A stretch of DNA of 64,000 nucleotides from CAZGYE01 sp964530165 (GTDB lineage Bacteria; Planctomycetota; Planctomycetia; Planctomycetales; Planctomycetaceae): the NCBI GenBank assembly GCA_964530165.1, contig CAZGYE010000001.1, forward strand, positions 25,937 through 89,936, read 5' to 3'. Made by a program: the position numbers and the translations under genes. This document shows positions 53,399 through 62,077 of this stretch, one piece after another. The notes under the pieces are model-generated. The model saw only the letters and a list, made by a program, of their open reading frames with translations. It was not told the origin of the DNA and did not search any database. Positions within the stretch are counted from its first letter, which is position 1. Every line of letters begins with the position of its first letter.

Positions 53399-55198
53399 TT
53401 ACCCAAGCAGACTCAGGACCTGTGACGGGGCTTGGTTGGCGATGGCCAACACCGAAAGACCGGCCTGAGAGAGAATTTGGGATCGCGTCAGCTCGGCGGT
53501 TTGGGCCGCAAAGTCGGTGTCGACGATCTGGCTGCGGGCTTCGGTGATGTTCTCCAGCGCCACGCCAAGGGTCGAGATGTTGGTCTCGATGACGTTCTTC
53601 TGGACCGCACCCAGCCGACCGCGGAGAGTCGAAACGCGGCTGATGGCTTCTTCCACGATCGAAACCAGGTCGGAACCTTGCACGCTGGGACCGACGTCGA
53701 GCAGGCTCTTGCCGCCGCCTGAGCCAAGCTCGTAAACCTTGCCGGTGGTTCCGCCGAGCCGCGCGGTGTTGACGGCTTCGATGCCGAGGCCGATTTGTCC
53801 GGCTGCGGAGACTTCCTGGCCAATCTGGAACAACGATCCCCCACCGGTCACCGTCACCGTGGCGGTCGTGGCTGCACTGTTGCTGGCCGAATCGAACGTC
53901 AGAGAGGCATTCAACTGTGCTGTGCGCACCGTTGCCTTTAAGCCGTCCCCTTGGCCCTGCTGGCCGTTGATCTCCGCGACGATGTCGCTGCCGGCATCCC
54001 GGACCGCCGCGGTGGAATCGTCACTGAGGGTCGTGGCGAAGGTGCCGCTGAGCACATTCACGTCGACAAACTCGTTGGAGCCGTATTTCTGGCTCGTCAG
54101 CGCCAACACGGCATTCGCGCCGCCGGAGAGCGTCTGTTGGGCAATCGCTTCCGCCACGCCGGTGCCGTCGCCTTCGACCGCCGTGCTCACCAAGGCCGCG
54201 GCAGTAGTGTTACCGTCAACGGCCGTCTTAATGTCGTTAGCGGTCGAGGTGATGGCACCGCTTCCGTCGGTCGCCAAGCTCACCGTGATCAGTTTGTTGG
54301 CGCCGTCGTCCGTCACGGCAACCGACAAGGGTTGGCTGTTCGCACCGGGATCGGCGAAGACCACCTCGACGCCCTGGGTGAACACACCGGTTCCGGCTGT
54401 CGCCCGCGCATCGGTGAACGTGACGTCGGCGTTGGCGTTCGTGCTGTTCATGGTCGTGGTCGCGGCGACCGCGGCGGAGTTGATCGTCGCCGCAACGCCC
54501 GTAACGTCGGTGACGGAGTTGACGGCATCGCGAATGTTGGCCACGGTGCTGGAGCCGCCCAGGAACAAGACCTGTTTGCCCTGCGCTCCCGAGATTTCCA
54601 GGTTCGCAGCAGCGCTCAAGTCACCGCCGGCGTACCGCAATTCGCCCTGGGACGCAGCCGTGACAATCGTCGCGGCAACCGAAATCGTGGAACTGCTGCC
54701 AAAAACGGCTTCGTTGATCTGAAAGTCGTTCAGTTTCGCAGCATCGGCGGCGCTGACTTGTGTTGTGAATGCTTTGCTGCCGTCGATCAGCTTGTCGCCG
54801 GCAAAAGTGGTGTTGGACGAGATGCGGTTGATGGCGGAGAGGGCGGCATCAATCTGCATCTGGTTGGCGTCGATTTCCGACTGTGACAGAGCACCGCTGT
54901 TCAAACCTTCTTGAACCAAACCGCGGATCTGAGTCAGCAGACCGCCGATTTCACCCAAAGCGGAATCGGCCGTTGAAATCACGTTGTTGGCGCGATTACT
55001 GTTCTTAATCGACTGCCCGATCGCGGTGACCTGCAATCGCAGGGTTTCGCTGGCGATCAAACCGGCCGGATTGTCTTTACCGGAGTTGATCTTCAAACCG
55101 GTGGACAACCGCTGCAGAGAAGTGTTGAGCAAATCGTTCGACTTGCCCAAGTTGCGAAGACCTCGCATCGAGGAGACGTTGGTGTTAATACGAGTCAT
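53399..55198 (-). CDS. fliC: Flagellin
   Basis: Filament subunit exported by the flagellar system. The conserved D0/D1 N-terminus (MTRINTNVSSMRGLRNLGKS; RLSTGLKINSGKDNPAGL) and C-terminus (ITEARSQIVDTDFAAQTAELTR; QILSQAGLSVLAIANQAPSQ) are complete. The 599-residue length leaves a central region of about 300 residues rich in Ala, Thr, Asp and Gly, surface-exposed in the filament. A strong terminator follows; AAAGG precedes the ATG. The mRNA leader contains GGA triplets, one overlapping the start codon, which would suit CsrA binding. Confidence 0.95.
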   Translation of the reverse strand: MTRINTNVSSMRGLRNLGKSNDLLNTSLQRLSTGLKINSGKDNPAGLIASETLRLQVTAIGQSIKNSNRANNVISTADSALGEIGGLLTQIRGLVQEGLNSGALSQSEIDANQMQIDAALSAINRISSNTTFAGDKLIDGSKAFTTQVSAADAAKLNDFQINEAVFGSSSTISVAATIVTAASQGELRYAGGDLSAAANLEISGAQGKQVLFLGGSSTVANIRDAVNSVTDVTGVAATINSAAVAATTTMNSTNANADVTFTDARATAGTGVFTQGVEVVFADPGANSQPLSVAVTDDGANKLITVSLATDGSGAITSTANDIKTAVDGNTTAAALVSTAVEGDGTGVAEAIAQQTLSGGANAVLALTSQKYGSNEFVDVNVLSGTFATTLSDDSTAAVRDAGSDIVAEINGQQGQGDGLKATVRTAQLNASLTFDSASNSAATTATVTVTGGGSLFQIGQEVSAAGQIGLGIEAVNTARLGGTTGKVYELGSGGGKSLLDVGPSVQGSDLVSIVEEAISRVSTLRGRLGAVQKNVIETNISTLGVALENITEARSQIVDTDFAAQTAELTRSQILSQAGLSVLAIANQAPSQVLSLLG

Positions 55199-55525
55199 TC
55201 CAAACTGCCTTTCGTGTTGCTATCCTGGCTTCCCGACAAAGAGGTTCGGGGTCAGCCTGAGCATGTTGAATTCGATTCCCTAGGTTTCTCTTCCGTGCCG
55301 ATTTACTCGTCCTTGCCAAACAATTTGAGTGCTTCTAATCGTGTTTCCGTTTTTCGGAGGACCTTTGTGGCGCCAACGGTCCGGCCGGGCGGACTCCGGA
55401 GGCGCCAATGCCTTGTCTGGGTATCGGCACCCGAGCTGCGCGTCTTTAAGAGATATGAGTAAAATTGGTAAGATATATGAGTTAGTGCATTGTCTTGTCC
55501 CCGTGGTCCTTTCTAACGGAATGGA
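55199..55525. other. Flagellin upstream region
   Basis: 327 bases with no gene. The flagellin promoter should be here. I looked for sigma-28 (TAAA...GCCGATAA) and sigma-54 (TGGCAC...TTGC) patterns on the minus strand and found no good match. Confidence 0.5.
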
Positions 55526-55574
55526 CATGCACAAAAAGCCCGGCTTTTCGGGAAAGCCGGGCTTTTTGTGCATG
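55526..55574. terminator. Perfect 22-bp palindrome, bidirectional terminator
   Basis: Arms 55526-55547 and 55553-55574 pair perfectly around a five-base loop; the core AAAGCCCGGCTTT is flanked by A5/T5 runs so it can act on both strands. It lies 28 bases after the csrA stop. Confidence 0.93.
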
Positions 55575-55602
55575 TCGGACCGGGGTTTGTCCGCCCCCGA
55601 AG

Positions 55603-55854
55603 CTATCCAGAAGAATCGGAACCTTCAGCAGCCGTCGAGTCGTTGGGGATCGGTTGTTCGTCGTCGAGTGTCTCCTCGGCTTTTCGCTGGTTCTCTTTTT
55701 GAATGGCGTCGTAGACTTCCTGTCGATGCACGGGGATTTCTTTGGGGGCCTCGATGCCCAAGCGAACCTTGTCGCCGCGGATATCGACAATGGTCAGTTT
55801 GATGTTGTCACCGATGATGATGCTCTCATCGCGTCGTCTGGACAGTACGAGCAT
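55603..55854 (-). CDS. csrA: Carbon storage regulator / translational repressor CsrA
   Basis: Small homodimeric RNA-binding protein that blocks or stimulates translation by binding GGA motifs. The first 60 residues are canonical: MLVLSRRRDESIIIGDNIKL, IRGDKVRLGIEAPKEIPVHR with the RNA-contacting Arg. A 20-residue acidic tail (DDEQPIPNDSTAAEGSDSSG) makes it 83 residues, longer than the usual 61-70. It lies upstream of flagellin on the same strand, the arrangement in which CsrA controls flagellin synthesis elsewhere; its antagonist FliW is not in the window. Confidence 0.95.
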   Translation of the reverse strand: MLVLSRRRDESIIIGDNIKLTIVDIRGDKVRLGIEAPKEIPVHRQEVYDAIQKENQRKAEETLDDEQPIPNDSTAAEGSDSSG

Positions 55855-56198
55855 CGGTTGAACTCCTTCTCTAGCGGATAGTCGATCATCAAGCTAAATC
55901 GTCACCGGCACCGACCACCAGGAGTCTTGATTGGTGAAATCGGTCGTTGTCGGCGAATCATGCAGGCGACCTTGCCGGTTTTTCCAAAGGTGCTGATTCG
56001 CGCAGCGAATCTCTTCCACCGGATTCCCGTTCAATCGGAACGGTGTGGGACTGGATTTTCCGATCGAACCGGTGGCACCGTTCGCGATGGACGTTGTTTC
56101 GCAGCGACGAGGATGAGTAGAATAAGTGAAGGTTCGCAACACTGGTTCGCAACAAGCCGGTGTTCATACAACACGCATCTGTCCAAGGCGAGCGAAAT
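55855..56198. other. Divergent csrA-cstA intergenic region
   Basis: 344 bases, no gene. It should contain promoters for both directions. GTTCGCAAC and its near copy GTTCGCAAC recur at 56133 and 56147. Nothing else recognised. Confidence 0.5.
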
Positions 56199-58154
56199 AT
56201 GGTGACACTGTTGGTGGCCGTTGCCGCGTTTGTGGGGTACATTGTTGCCTACCACACGTACGGACGCTGGTTGTCGCGGAGAATCTTCAACCTCGATCCG
56301 GACGCCGAGGTGCCCAGCCGGCAGTTGCGCGACGACGTCGATTTCATCCCCACCCGCAAAGAGGTGATCTTCGGGCATCATTTCACCAGCATTGCGGGGA
56401 CCGGTCCCATTGTCGGGCCGGCGATTGCCGTCTTTTGGGGCTGGTTGCCCGCCCTGCTGTGGGTGGTGTTGGGCTCGATCTTCATCGGGGCCGTCCACGA
56501 CTTCAGCGCACTGGTCGTCTCGCTGAGGAACCGCGGGCAGACAGTCGGTGAGATTGCCGGCCGGTTGATCTCGCCGCGGGCCCGCGTGCTGTTTTTGCTG
56601 ATTCTTTTCTTCACATTAACCATCGTGCTGGCGATCTTCGGGTTGGTGATCGCGTCGATCTTCAACATGTATCCTGAGTCGGTGCTGTCGGTCTGGATCG
56701 CCATGCCGTTGGCGGTCGGTGTCGGTTATTGGGTCTACAAGCGGCGCGGGGGGTTGTTGTGGCCGTCCATTCTGGCGCTGGCGTGTCTCTATCTGGCGGT
56801 TTACGTTGGGGTGTATTATCTCCCGGTTCAGCTCGACACTCAAAATCTCATCCAGCAATACCCGGTCCTACAACCGTATGCCGACTATCTGAACCCGGTC
56901 GTCATTTGGACGATGATCTTGATGGCGTATTGCTTCATCGCGTCGGTGCTGCCGGTATGGGTGCTGTTGCAGCCGCGTGACTATATCAACTCTCACCAGT
57001 TGATGGTGGCCCTGGGACTGTTGGTGCTGGGTGTAGCGGTGGCTGGCTTGACCGGTCAAGCTGATCTCCTCGGCAGCGCCCCGCCGATCACCACGAGTGC
57101 ACCGATCGGCGCCCCACCGATCTGGCCGTTCTTGTTCATCACGATTGCCTGTGGCGCCGTCAGCGGGTTCCATTGTCTGGTCTCCAGCGGTACCAGCAGC
57201 AAACAAGTGGCCTGCGAGACCGATGCGCAGTACGTCGGCTACGGCGCGATGTTACTGGAAAGTGGATTGGCGGTGCTGGTCATTTTGGCTTGCTGCGCGG
57301 GCGTCGGCATGGGGAAGTTCACAAGACAGGACGACGGAACGTATGCGGTCGTCGTGAGCGATGCCGGAACGCCATTGGTCGGCCGGGAAGCGTGGAGTAC
57401 CCGTTACGACGCCGAAGCCGGCTGGGACGCTTTCGGGCTTGGTGCGAAGGTTGGGGCGTTTGTCGAAGGGGGCGCCAATTTCCTAGCGGCGCTGGGTGTT
57501 TCGCTGGAATTGGGCATCGGCGTCATTGCGGTGTTGGTCGCCTGTTTTGCGACCACCACGCTCGACACGGCGACGCGCTTGCAGCGGTACGTCATTCAGG
57601 AATTGGGAGCCACGCTGCGCATCAAACCGTTGACGAACAAATACGCGGCCACCGCTTTGGCCGTTACTTTGGGTGGTGCGATGGCAATGCTGCCGGCGCC
57701 GGGGAAAGGGCCGGGAACCGGCGGTCTGATTCTCTGGCCGATGTTCGGCGCCACGAACCAATTGCTGGCCGGACTGGCTTTCATGGTGACCGCGTTCTAC
57801 CTCTGGCGGCGGAACAAGCCCGTTTGGTTCGTGTTCGTGCCGATGGTCGCGATGCTGATCATGCCGGCCTGGGCGCTGCTCTGGCAGCTATTCAACCAGG
57901 CGAGTGGCTGGTTTTGGCCGTTTTGGTCGATGTTTTCTGGTCAAGCCGCGTGGCAATGGGAGAACGAGCATTTGCTATTCGGCATCGGCATAGCGACACT
58001 GATTCTGCAGGCATGGATGGTCGTCGAAGGCGTCCTGCTGTGGCCGCGGGCCAAAGGCATCCTGGAAGAAGCGCTGCCGCCGCTGGAAACCGTTCGACCG
58101 GCCGCCACGTCCGCGACTGCCGCCGCAACTGCCGCCGGTGGACCAAACTGTTAA
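56199..58154 (+). CDS. cstA: Carbon starvation protein CstA, peptide/pyruvate-type transporter
   Basis: Multi-pass inner-membrane transporter; homologues take up peptides or pyruvate under carbon limitation. The 651-residue product has about 16 hydrophobic segments and the conserved HHFTSIAGTGPIVGPAIA, GAVHDFSALVVSLRNRG, CGAVSGFHCLVSSGTSSKQ and LWPMFGATNQLLAGLAF. ATG 56199 follows AAGGCGAG. Divergent from csrA; cstA is a known CsrA target in E. coli, so the adjacency is suggestive only. The C-terminal tail is Ala/Thr-rich. Confidence 0.94.
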   Translation: MVTLLVAVAAFVGYIVAYHTYGRWLSRRIFNLDPDAEVPSRQLRDDVDFIPTRKEVIFGHHFTSIAGTGPIVGPAIAVFWGWLPALLWVVLGSIFIGAVHDFSALVVSLRNRGQTVGEIAGRLISPRARVLFLLILFFTLTIVLAIFGLVIASIFNMYPESVLSVWIAMPLAVGVGYWVYKRRGGLLWPSILALACLYLAVYVGVYYLPVQLDTQNLIQQYPVLQPYADYLNPVVIWTMILMAYCFIASVLPVWVLLQPRDYINSHQLMVALGLLVLGVAVAGLTGQADLLGSAPPITTSAPIGAPPIWPFLFITIACGAVSGFHCLVSSGTSSKQVACETDAQYVGYGAMLLESGLAVLVILACCAGVGMGKFTRQDDGTYAVVVSDAGTPLVGREAWSTRYDAEAGWDAFGLGAKVGAFVEGGANFLAALGVSLELGIGVIAVLVACFATTTLDTATRLQRYVIQELGATLRIKPLTNKYAATALAVTLGGAMAMLPAPGKGPGTGGLILWPMFGATNQLLAGLAFMVTAFYLWRRNKPVWFVFVPMVAMLIMPAWALLWQLFNQASGWFWPFWSMFSGQAAWQWENEHLLFGIGIATLILQAWMVVEGVLLWPRAKGILEEALPPLETVRPAATSATAAATAAGGPNC

Positions 58155-58248
58155 CGGCCGTTTTGCACCAAAGAGGCGCCGGAAGGAGCACGACAGATGA
58201 GAATCAGCCTGGACGCCGAGCTTGTGATTGGTCATTGGAGATCCGATA

Positions 58249-58306
58249 CCACGGATATCCATCCGCGGCTAACCGCCGGCCACTAGCCGCGGATGGATAT
58301 CCGCGG
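58249..58306. repeat. 23-bp inverted repeat between convergent genes
   Basis: Arms 58249-58271 and 58284-58306 (core GATATCCATCCGCGGCTA) match with one mismatch around a 12-base loop. It stands between the cstA and DUF1080 stops and may end transcription from both sides. Confidence 0.88.
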
Positions 58307-58317
58307 TCGACGACAGT

Positions 58318-59184
58318 CTACTTCGCGTCTTTGGCCGTCCACTTCTCCTTGAACGTTCCCAGCGGCCAGAGCTCGTAGCGGCGGACGAATATCTCGGCCA
58401 TTTCCGTCTGCATCAGGATCTTTCCAGCCTGCGGATACGAGTCGAATCCTTCGTTGACCACCACGCCGTTGACGATGTTGGTGATGCGGCCGCCGTCGCA
58501 GATGACCTCCATGCGGTTCCACTGGCCGCCGGGGCTTTCTACGTCGTTCTTGCCGCGAAAGCCGAGCACGTCTTTCCAGTCGGGATCGCGGCCGTACCAG
58601 TTGATCCGTCCTCGCGGGAACGTCTTTCGCTCGCCCCCCCTTTTCCAGACCGTCTCACCGTCGCGGTCTTTGGCGACTTCGGCCGAGAGTGAGATCGGAA
58701 TGGTTTTTCCGTCAACATCACTGCCGCCGATGATGATGAAATCACCGCAGCCCCCCTCGATGATCTGTGCCTCGATTGAGGCGATCCAGACACCGCCGCG
58801 CCCGCCGTCAGGACCGACACAGTGCACTAGCACGCCGGAATCTTTGGTTCGGTCCTTCCGGTTGCCCCAGGTCCGTTGGCCCCATCTGAATTCGATGACC
58901 AAGTGGTAGTCTTTGTATTCGTTTTTCGTGATGAGGCCCCCCACCCCGTCGCCGGTGATGTGCAGCATGCCGTCAGTGACGCGAAAGACCTGACGCGGGT
59001 CCTCGTACTTGGCGTCTTTCAGCCAGGTGTAGAAACCGCTCAAATTCTTGCCGTTGAACAACTTGATGACCCCATCTTTGGGGCTGAGCGGCTTCTTCTT
59101 CTCGCCGGCCTGGGTTTGGCCGGCAATCAGAGCGAACACAACGGCCAACGTCAGAACGCCTGGCAACTTCCGGTTGAACTGCAT
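58318..59184 (-). CDS. Secreted DUF1080 protein (3-keto-disaccharide hydrolase-like)
   Basis: A signal peptide (LTLAVVFALIAGQTQAG) precedes a 288-residue concanavalin-like beta-sandwich of the DUF1080 family: LFNGKNLSGFYTWL, GMLHITGDGVGG, YHLVIEFRWG, DSGVLVHCVG, SIEAQIIEGG, and the closing NIVNGVVVNEG and FVRRYELWPLG. These proteins are highly expanded in planctomycetes and some act on 3-keto sugars. GAGGAGACATCTC precedes the start. Substrate unknown. Confidence 0.9.
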   Translation of the reverse strand: MQFNRKLPGVLTLAVVFALIAGQTQAGEKKKPLSPKDGVIKLFNGKNLSGFYTWLKDAKYEDPRQVFRVTDGMLHITGDGVGGLITKNEYKDYHLVIEFRWGQRTWGNRKDRTKDSGVLVHCVGPDGGRGGVWIASIEAQIIEGGCGDFIIIGGSDVDGKTIPISLSAEVAKDRDGETVWKRGGERKTFPRGRINWYGRDPDWKDVLGFRGKNDVESPGGQWNRMEVICDGGRITNIVNGVVVNEGFDSYPQAGKILMQTEMAEIFVRRYELWPLGTFKEKWTAKDAK

Positions 59185-59399
59185 GAGATGTCTCCTCGCC
59201 GAAACCTGGTCTCTTTGGTTGTCAGATCACGTACACCGCCAGTATGCGGCAACCCGACTTGCCAGTCAACCGGCTCCCTGGAGAAGCCGTGCCAACTGCG
59301 ATGCGACTGCGATGCGGATTCCCATCGATACAGATTGCCTCGAAACCAGATTTGTGGAACGATACGGTTCCCGGAGGCGTCCTGGAAGGAGAAGCGCAA

Positions 59400-59915
59400 G
59401 TGTGTCGTCAGAACGTGCACCCCGCGAGCCTCGATGCCGACGAATTATTGCGTCAATGCGAGGTGCGGCGCGTGAAACGTTCCGGTCCGGGCGGGCAGCG
59501 TCGCAACAAGGTCGAGACGGCCATTGTTCTGCGGCACCGGCCGACCAGCATCGAAGCCGAGGCGAACGAACGCCGCAGCCAGGCGGAGAACCAGCGCATC
59601 GCGTTGACCCGTTTGCGGCTGCATCTGGCGCTGGAGGTGCGAATGGTCCGCGACGCGGCTTCCACGCCCAGCCGGCTGTGGCAAACCCGTTGCCAAGGGA
59701 AACGGATCGTCATCAGTCGCCATCACGCCGACTTTCCCACGTTGCTTGCCGAGGCGTTGGATGCGGTCGCCAGCCACGATTCGGACGTCAAAGTCGCAGC
59801 AGAACAATTGGGCTGCACAAGCTCGCAACTCGTCAGATTGCTGAAAGCCGAACCACGGGCGCTCTGCGCTGTGAACGCCCGACGCAGCCAGCTTGGTTTG
59901 AATCGCCTCAAGTAA
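59400..59915 (+). CDS. Peptide chain release factor-like protein with GGQ motif
   Basis: A 171-residue protein containing the peptidyl-tRNA hydrolysis motif in KRSGPGGQRRNKVET near residue 28, followed by a basic helical part. It lacks the stop-codon-reading domains of RF1/RF2, so it belongs to the small rescue-factor group (ArfB/PrfH-like or an uncharacterised planctomycete branch). The start at GTG 59400 has GGAAGGAG eight bases upstream; the longer open frame from 59244 is not conserved-looking. The C-terminal KVAAEQLGCTSSQLVRLLK resembles a helix-turn-helix. Confidence 0.82.
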   Translation: MCRQNVHPASLDADELLRQCEVRRVKRSGPGGQRRNKVETAIVLRHRPTSIEAEANERRSQAENQRIALTRLRLHLALEVRMVRDAASTPSRLWQTRCQGKRIVISRHHADFPTLLAEALDAVASHDSDVKVAAEQLGCTSSQLVRLLKAEPRALCAVNARRSQLGLNRLK

Positions 59916-59929
59916 TGCGGCTGGATGGC

Positions 59930-61312
59930 TCAATCGCCTGCCGAATGCTCTCCCAGCGATTCCTGCGTCTTGCGGATGGCCTCGTCGGCCGCATCTCCTG
60001 TGAGCAGCCGTTCCGCGAACGGCGGCGCGAACACGGCCACGACGTCGAGGTGTTTGCGGTCGAGAGCCATTCGGATGAGGTCTTCCGCGGCGAGGGTCAA
60101 ACGGCCGGCACGGTGAGTCAGTTCAAAAGTGACGCCGCCAACGTTGTCAAAGGAACGGTACACCACTTCGGTGCAGACGAGCCGGTCGGAGCGGGTAAAG
60201 TCAAAGTCGAAGTCGTAAGGTTTGCCGTCGTGGAACAAGCCGCGGACGAGCGCTTCGGCGACATCGGTCTGGGAAACCCGCGGCCGGAGCACGGCCAGCG
60301 CGTCGGACGCAAACGGCGAGGCCAGCGATCGGATCCAAACGCCGTCTTTCATGGCTTCCAGGACTCGGCCAGGTTCTTGTGAGTCGCACTTCAGCAGGCG
60401 CGCCCAACGCGGCTTGACGTTTTCGTGGTCGGTGATGCCGAGGCTCCGGAATTGTCGCATGTCGCCCAAGAATAGCGCCGCATGCGGCCAATAACCGGGC
60501 AGAAAATAGTTCGTCAGCGCGTGCTCCTTGCGGGTGATGAGGACGTCGCCCGGCTCGAGTACTCCGTGGAGTTGCTCGCGAACGTCGCCGGGCAAAACCG
60601 GATTGTGCCCCGGCACGGTGTAGATGTCTGAAATCAGTCGCGAAACAGACTTCTGCAGCCCATAGAGCGCTTTGCTCAGCAAATCTCGTTTGACGGCCGA
60701 GAGGAGCTGCCGGGCGCGAACTCGAATTCGCGCCACCGCATATTCACCCAGGCTGACTTCGATTTGGTTCTCAAACCGGTCGATGATTTTTAAGAGCGGA
60801 GCGAGCGGTCCATCGGCCGCCAGCTTGTTGAGTTCCGCTCGGTGTTCGCTGTAATACCAGGCCGCGTGGTAGAGATGCCACGCATGAACGGGGCTTGTCA
60901 GCGATTTCTGGATCTGGTCGTACGTGCCCTCAGGGATTCCAAAATAGGGTTCTGGCTCGTTCAGCTTGGCGCGGACAACCGGCCTGTCGTGACAGTGCTC
61001 GCGCAGGAAGCGGGCGGCATCGATCAGAACCAGCGCGCCCGCATAGGCGACCAGGAAACCGGCCGGACGCAGCTCGTTGGACAGGTCTTCATCGTCGTGG
61101 AACGACGTGACCAATTCGATCAAGGCGTTTCTCGACTGCCAATACGAAACGTGCAGGTGACGAACCTCTTCGTCCTCCCACGGCGTGAAATACCCGCGCC
61201 GGCTGGCGCCAAACGAGTCCAGCAGCTTCAGGGCTTCTCGCTTCAGCTCGTCAAAGTGGGAGGAAACGCTCGTGACGGTCCGCGCACCGGCCAGTATCTG
61301 CTCCGGCAACAT
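59930..61312 (-). CDS. YiiX/YebB-like permuted NlpC/P60 cysteine hydrolase
   Basis: A 460-residue protein. I start it at ATG 61312 because GGAGG stands just upstream; ATG 61339 and TTG 61399 are alternatives. The N-terminal 270 residues are helical with no recognised domain. The C-terminal half has the permuted papain-like order: LEPGDVLITRKEHALTNYFLPGYWPHAALFLG with the catalytic His, then FTRSDRLVCTEVVYRSF with the catalytic Cys. Such enzymes cleave amide or thioester bonds of lipids or peptidoglycan; the substrate here is unknown. It converges with the release-factor-like gene across 14 bases. Confidence 0.82.
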   Translation of the reverse strand: MLPEQILAGARTVTSVSSHFDELKREALKLLDSFGASRRGYFTPWEDEEVRHLHVSYWQSRNALIELVTSFHDDEDLSNELRPAGFLVAYAGALVLIDAARFLREHCHDRPVVRAKLNEPEPYFGIPEGTYDQIQKSLTSPVHAWHLYHAAWYYSEHRAELNKLAADGPLAPLLKIIDRFENQIEVSLGEYAVARIRVRARQLLSAVKRDLLSKALYGLQKSVSRLISDIYTVPGHNPVLPGDVREQLHGVLEPGDVLITRKEHALTNYFLPGYWPHAALFLGDMRQFRSLGITDHENVKPRWARLLKCDSQEPGRVLEAMKDGVWIRSLASPFASDALAVLRPRVSQTDVAEALVRGLFHDGKPYDFDFDFTRSDRLVCTEVVYRSFDNVGGVTFELTHRAGRLTLAAEDLIRMALDRKHLDVVAVFAPPFAERLLTGDAADEAIRKTQESLGEHSAGD

Positions 61313-61441
61313 AACCTGCCTCCACGCATCGACCACCATCACCTGTAAAGCAGCGATGTGTGCCGCGCTGAACAAAGATCGATACACCCCCCAGACCAAT
61401 CAGTTTCGCCGAACGCAACAGACAAGGCCGATCGTCGAGAG

Positions 61442-61512
61442 TTACCCGGCGAGGATTTGAACCTCGACTAACAGGACCAAAACCTGTTGTGCTGCCATTA
61501 CACTACCGGGTA
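61442..61512 (-). tRNA. tRNA-Gln (anticodon TTG)
   Basis: On the minus strand a cloverleaf folds with acceptor arms TACCCGG/CCGGGTA, D arm AGTGTAATGGCAGCAC, anticodon stem ACAGG/CCTGT enclosing TTTTGGT (anticodon TTG, codon CAA), and T arm CGAGGTTCAAATCCTCG. The discriminator base is A; CCA is not encoded. 71 bases including the discriminator. Confidence 0.93.
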
Positions 61513-62077
61513 GAACGTGTTGTGAACAATCGGACGTGACGCCATTGGCAAAGTCTAGCGTTTCACGAGGCAAGGGCAAGCCCAAGAAACCAAACGCCCC
61601 AACGGCGCGAAGCCTCCTGATCCGCCCACCAGCCGCTGCCAGTAATTGCGCGCAACAGACCGCACCCAAACCCAGCCAACCGCGAAGCTTGTGACAAGAA
61701 TTCCCAAGAATTACAAGCATGAACGGGGTTGGCACGAAGGTGTTGCATACGATTGAATTTCGACGAAAATTTCATACCAAACAACCGATGCTGACCGCAT
61801 CCCCGTTTCGGCTCGTCTCTGAATTCTTCACCCCTGTCCTGCCGGGTCGTACTCCCCCAAACCTGCCCAATCCACTGGTTTCGCGGCACAGTCGGCGACG
61901 ACAAGTCGTCGGTTTGGGTTTCGGTAGGGTGGCGCGCCCAGAACGAAGCGATGGGCGTGGCTGTCGCAAACCACGCCCTTCGGATTTCCTATGGGTTGTC
62001 TTGGCACGCAATTCCAGTGGAAATGTTTCGGTCGATTTTGTGTGAGCCTGTTTCCTTTTCGGTCTCGAACGCTTCGG
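61513..62077. other. 565-base intergenic region with possible diverged repeat
   Basis: No gene; open frames here lack start signals. At about 61925-61985 is a stretch GGGTGGCGCGCCCAGAACGAAGCGATGGGCG that may be a diverged relative of the element at 7658 and 38397. It is the upstream region of the tRNA and the 3' side of the Tat-exported gene. Confidence 0.5.

Noticed and set aside
61719..62045. Plus-strand ORF upstream of the Tat-exported gene
   Set aside because: No start signal, no family and it overlaps a stretch resembling a dispersed repeat.
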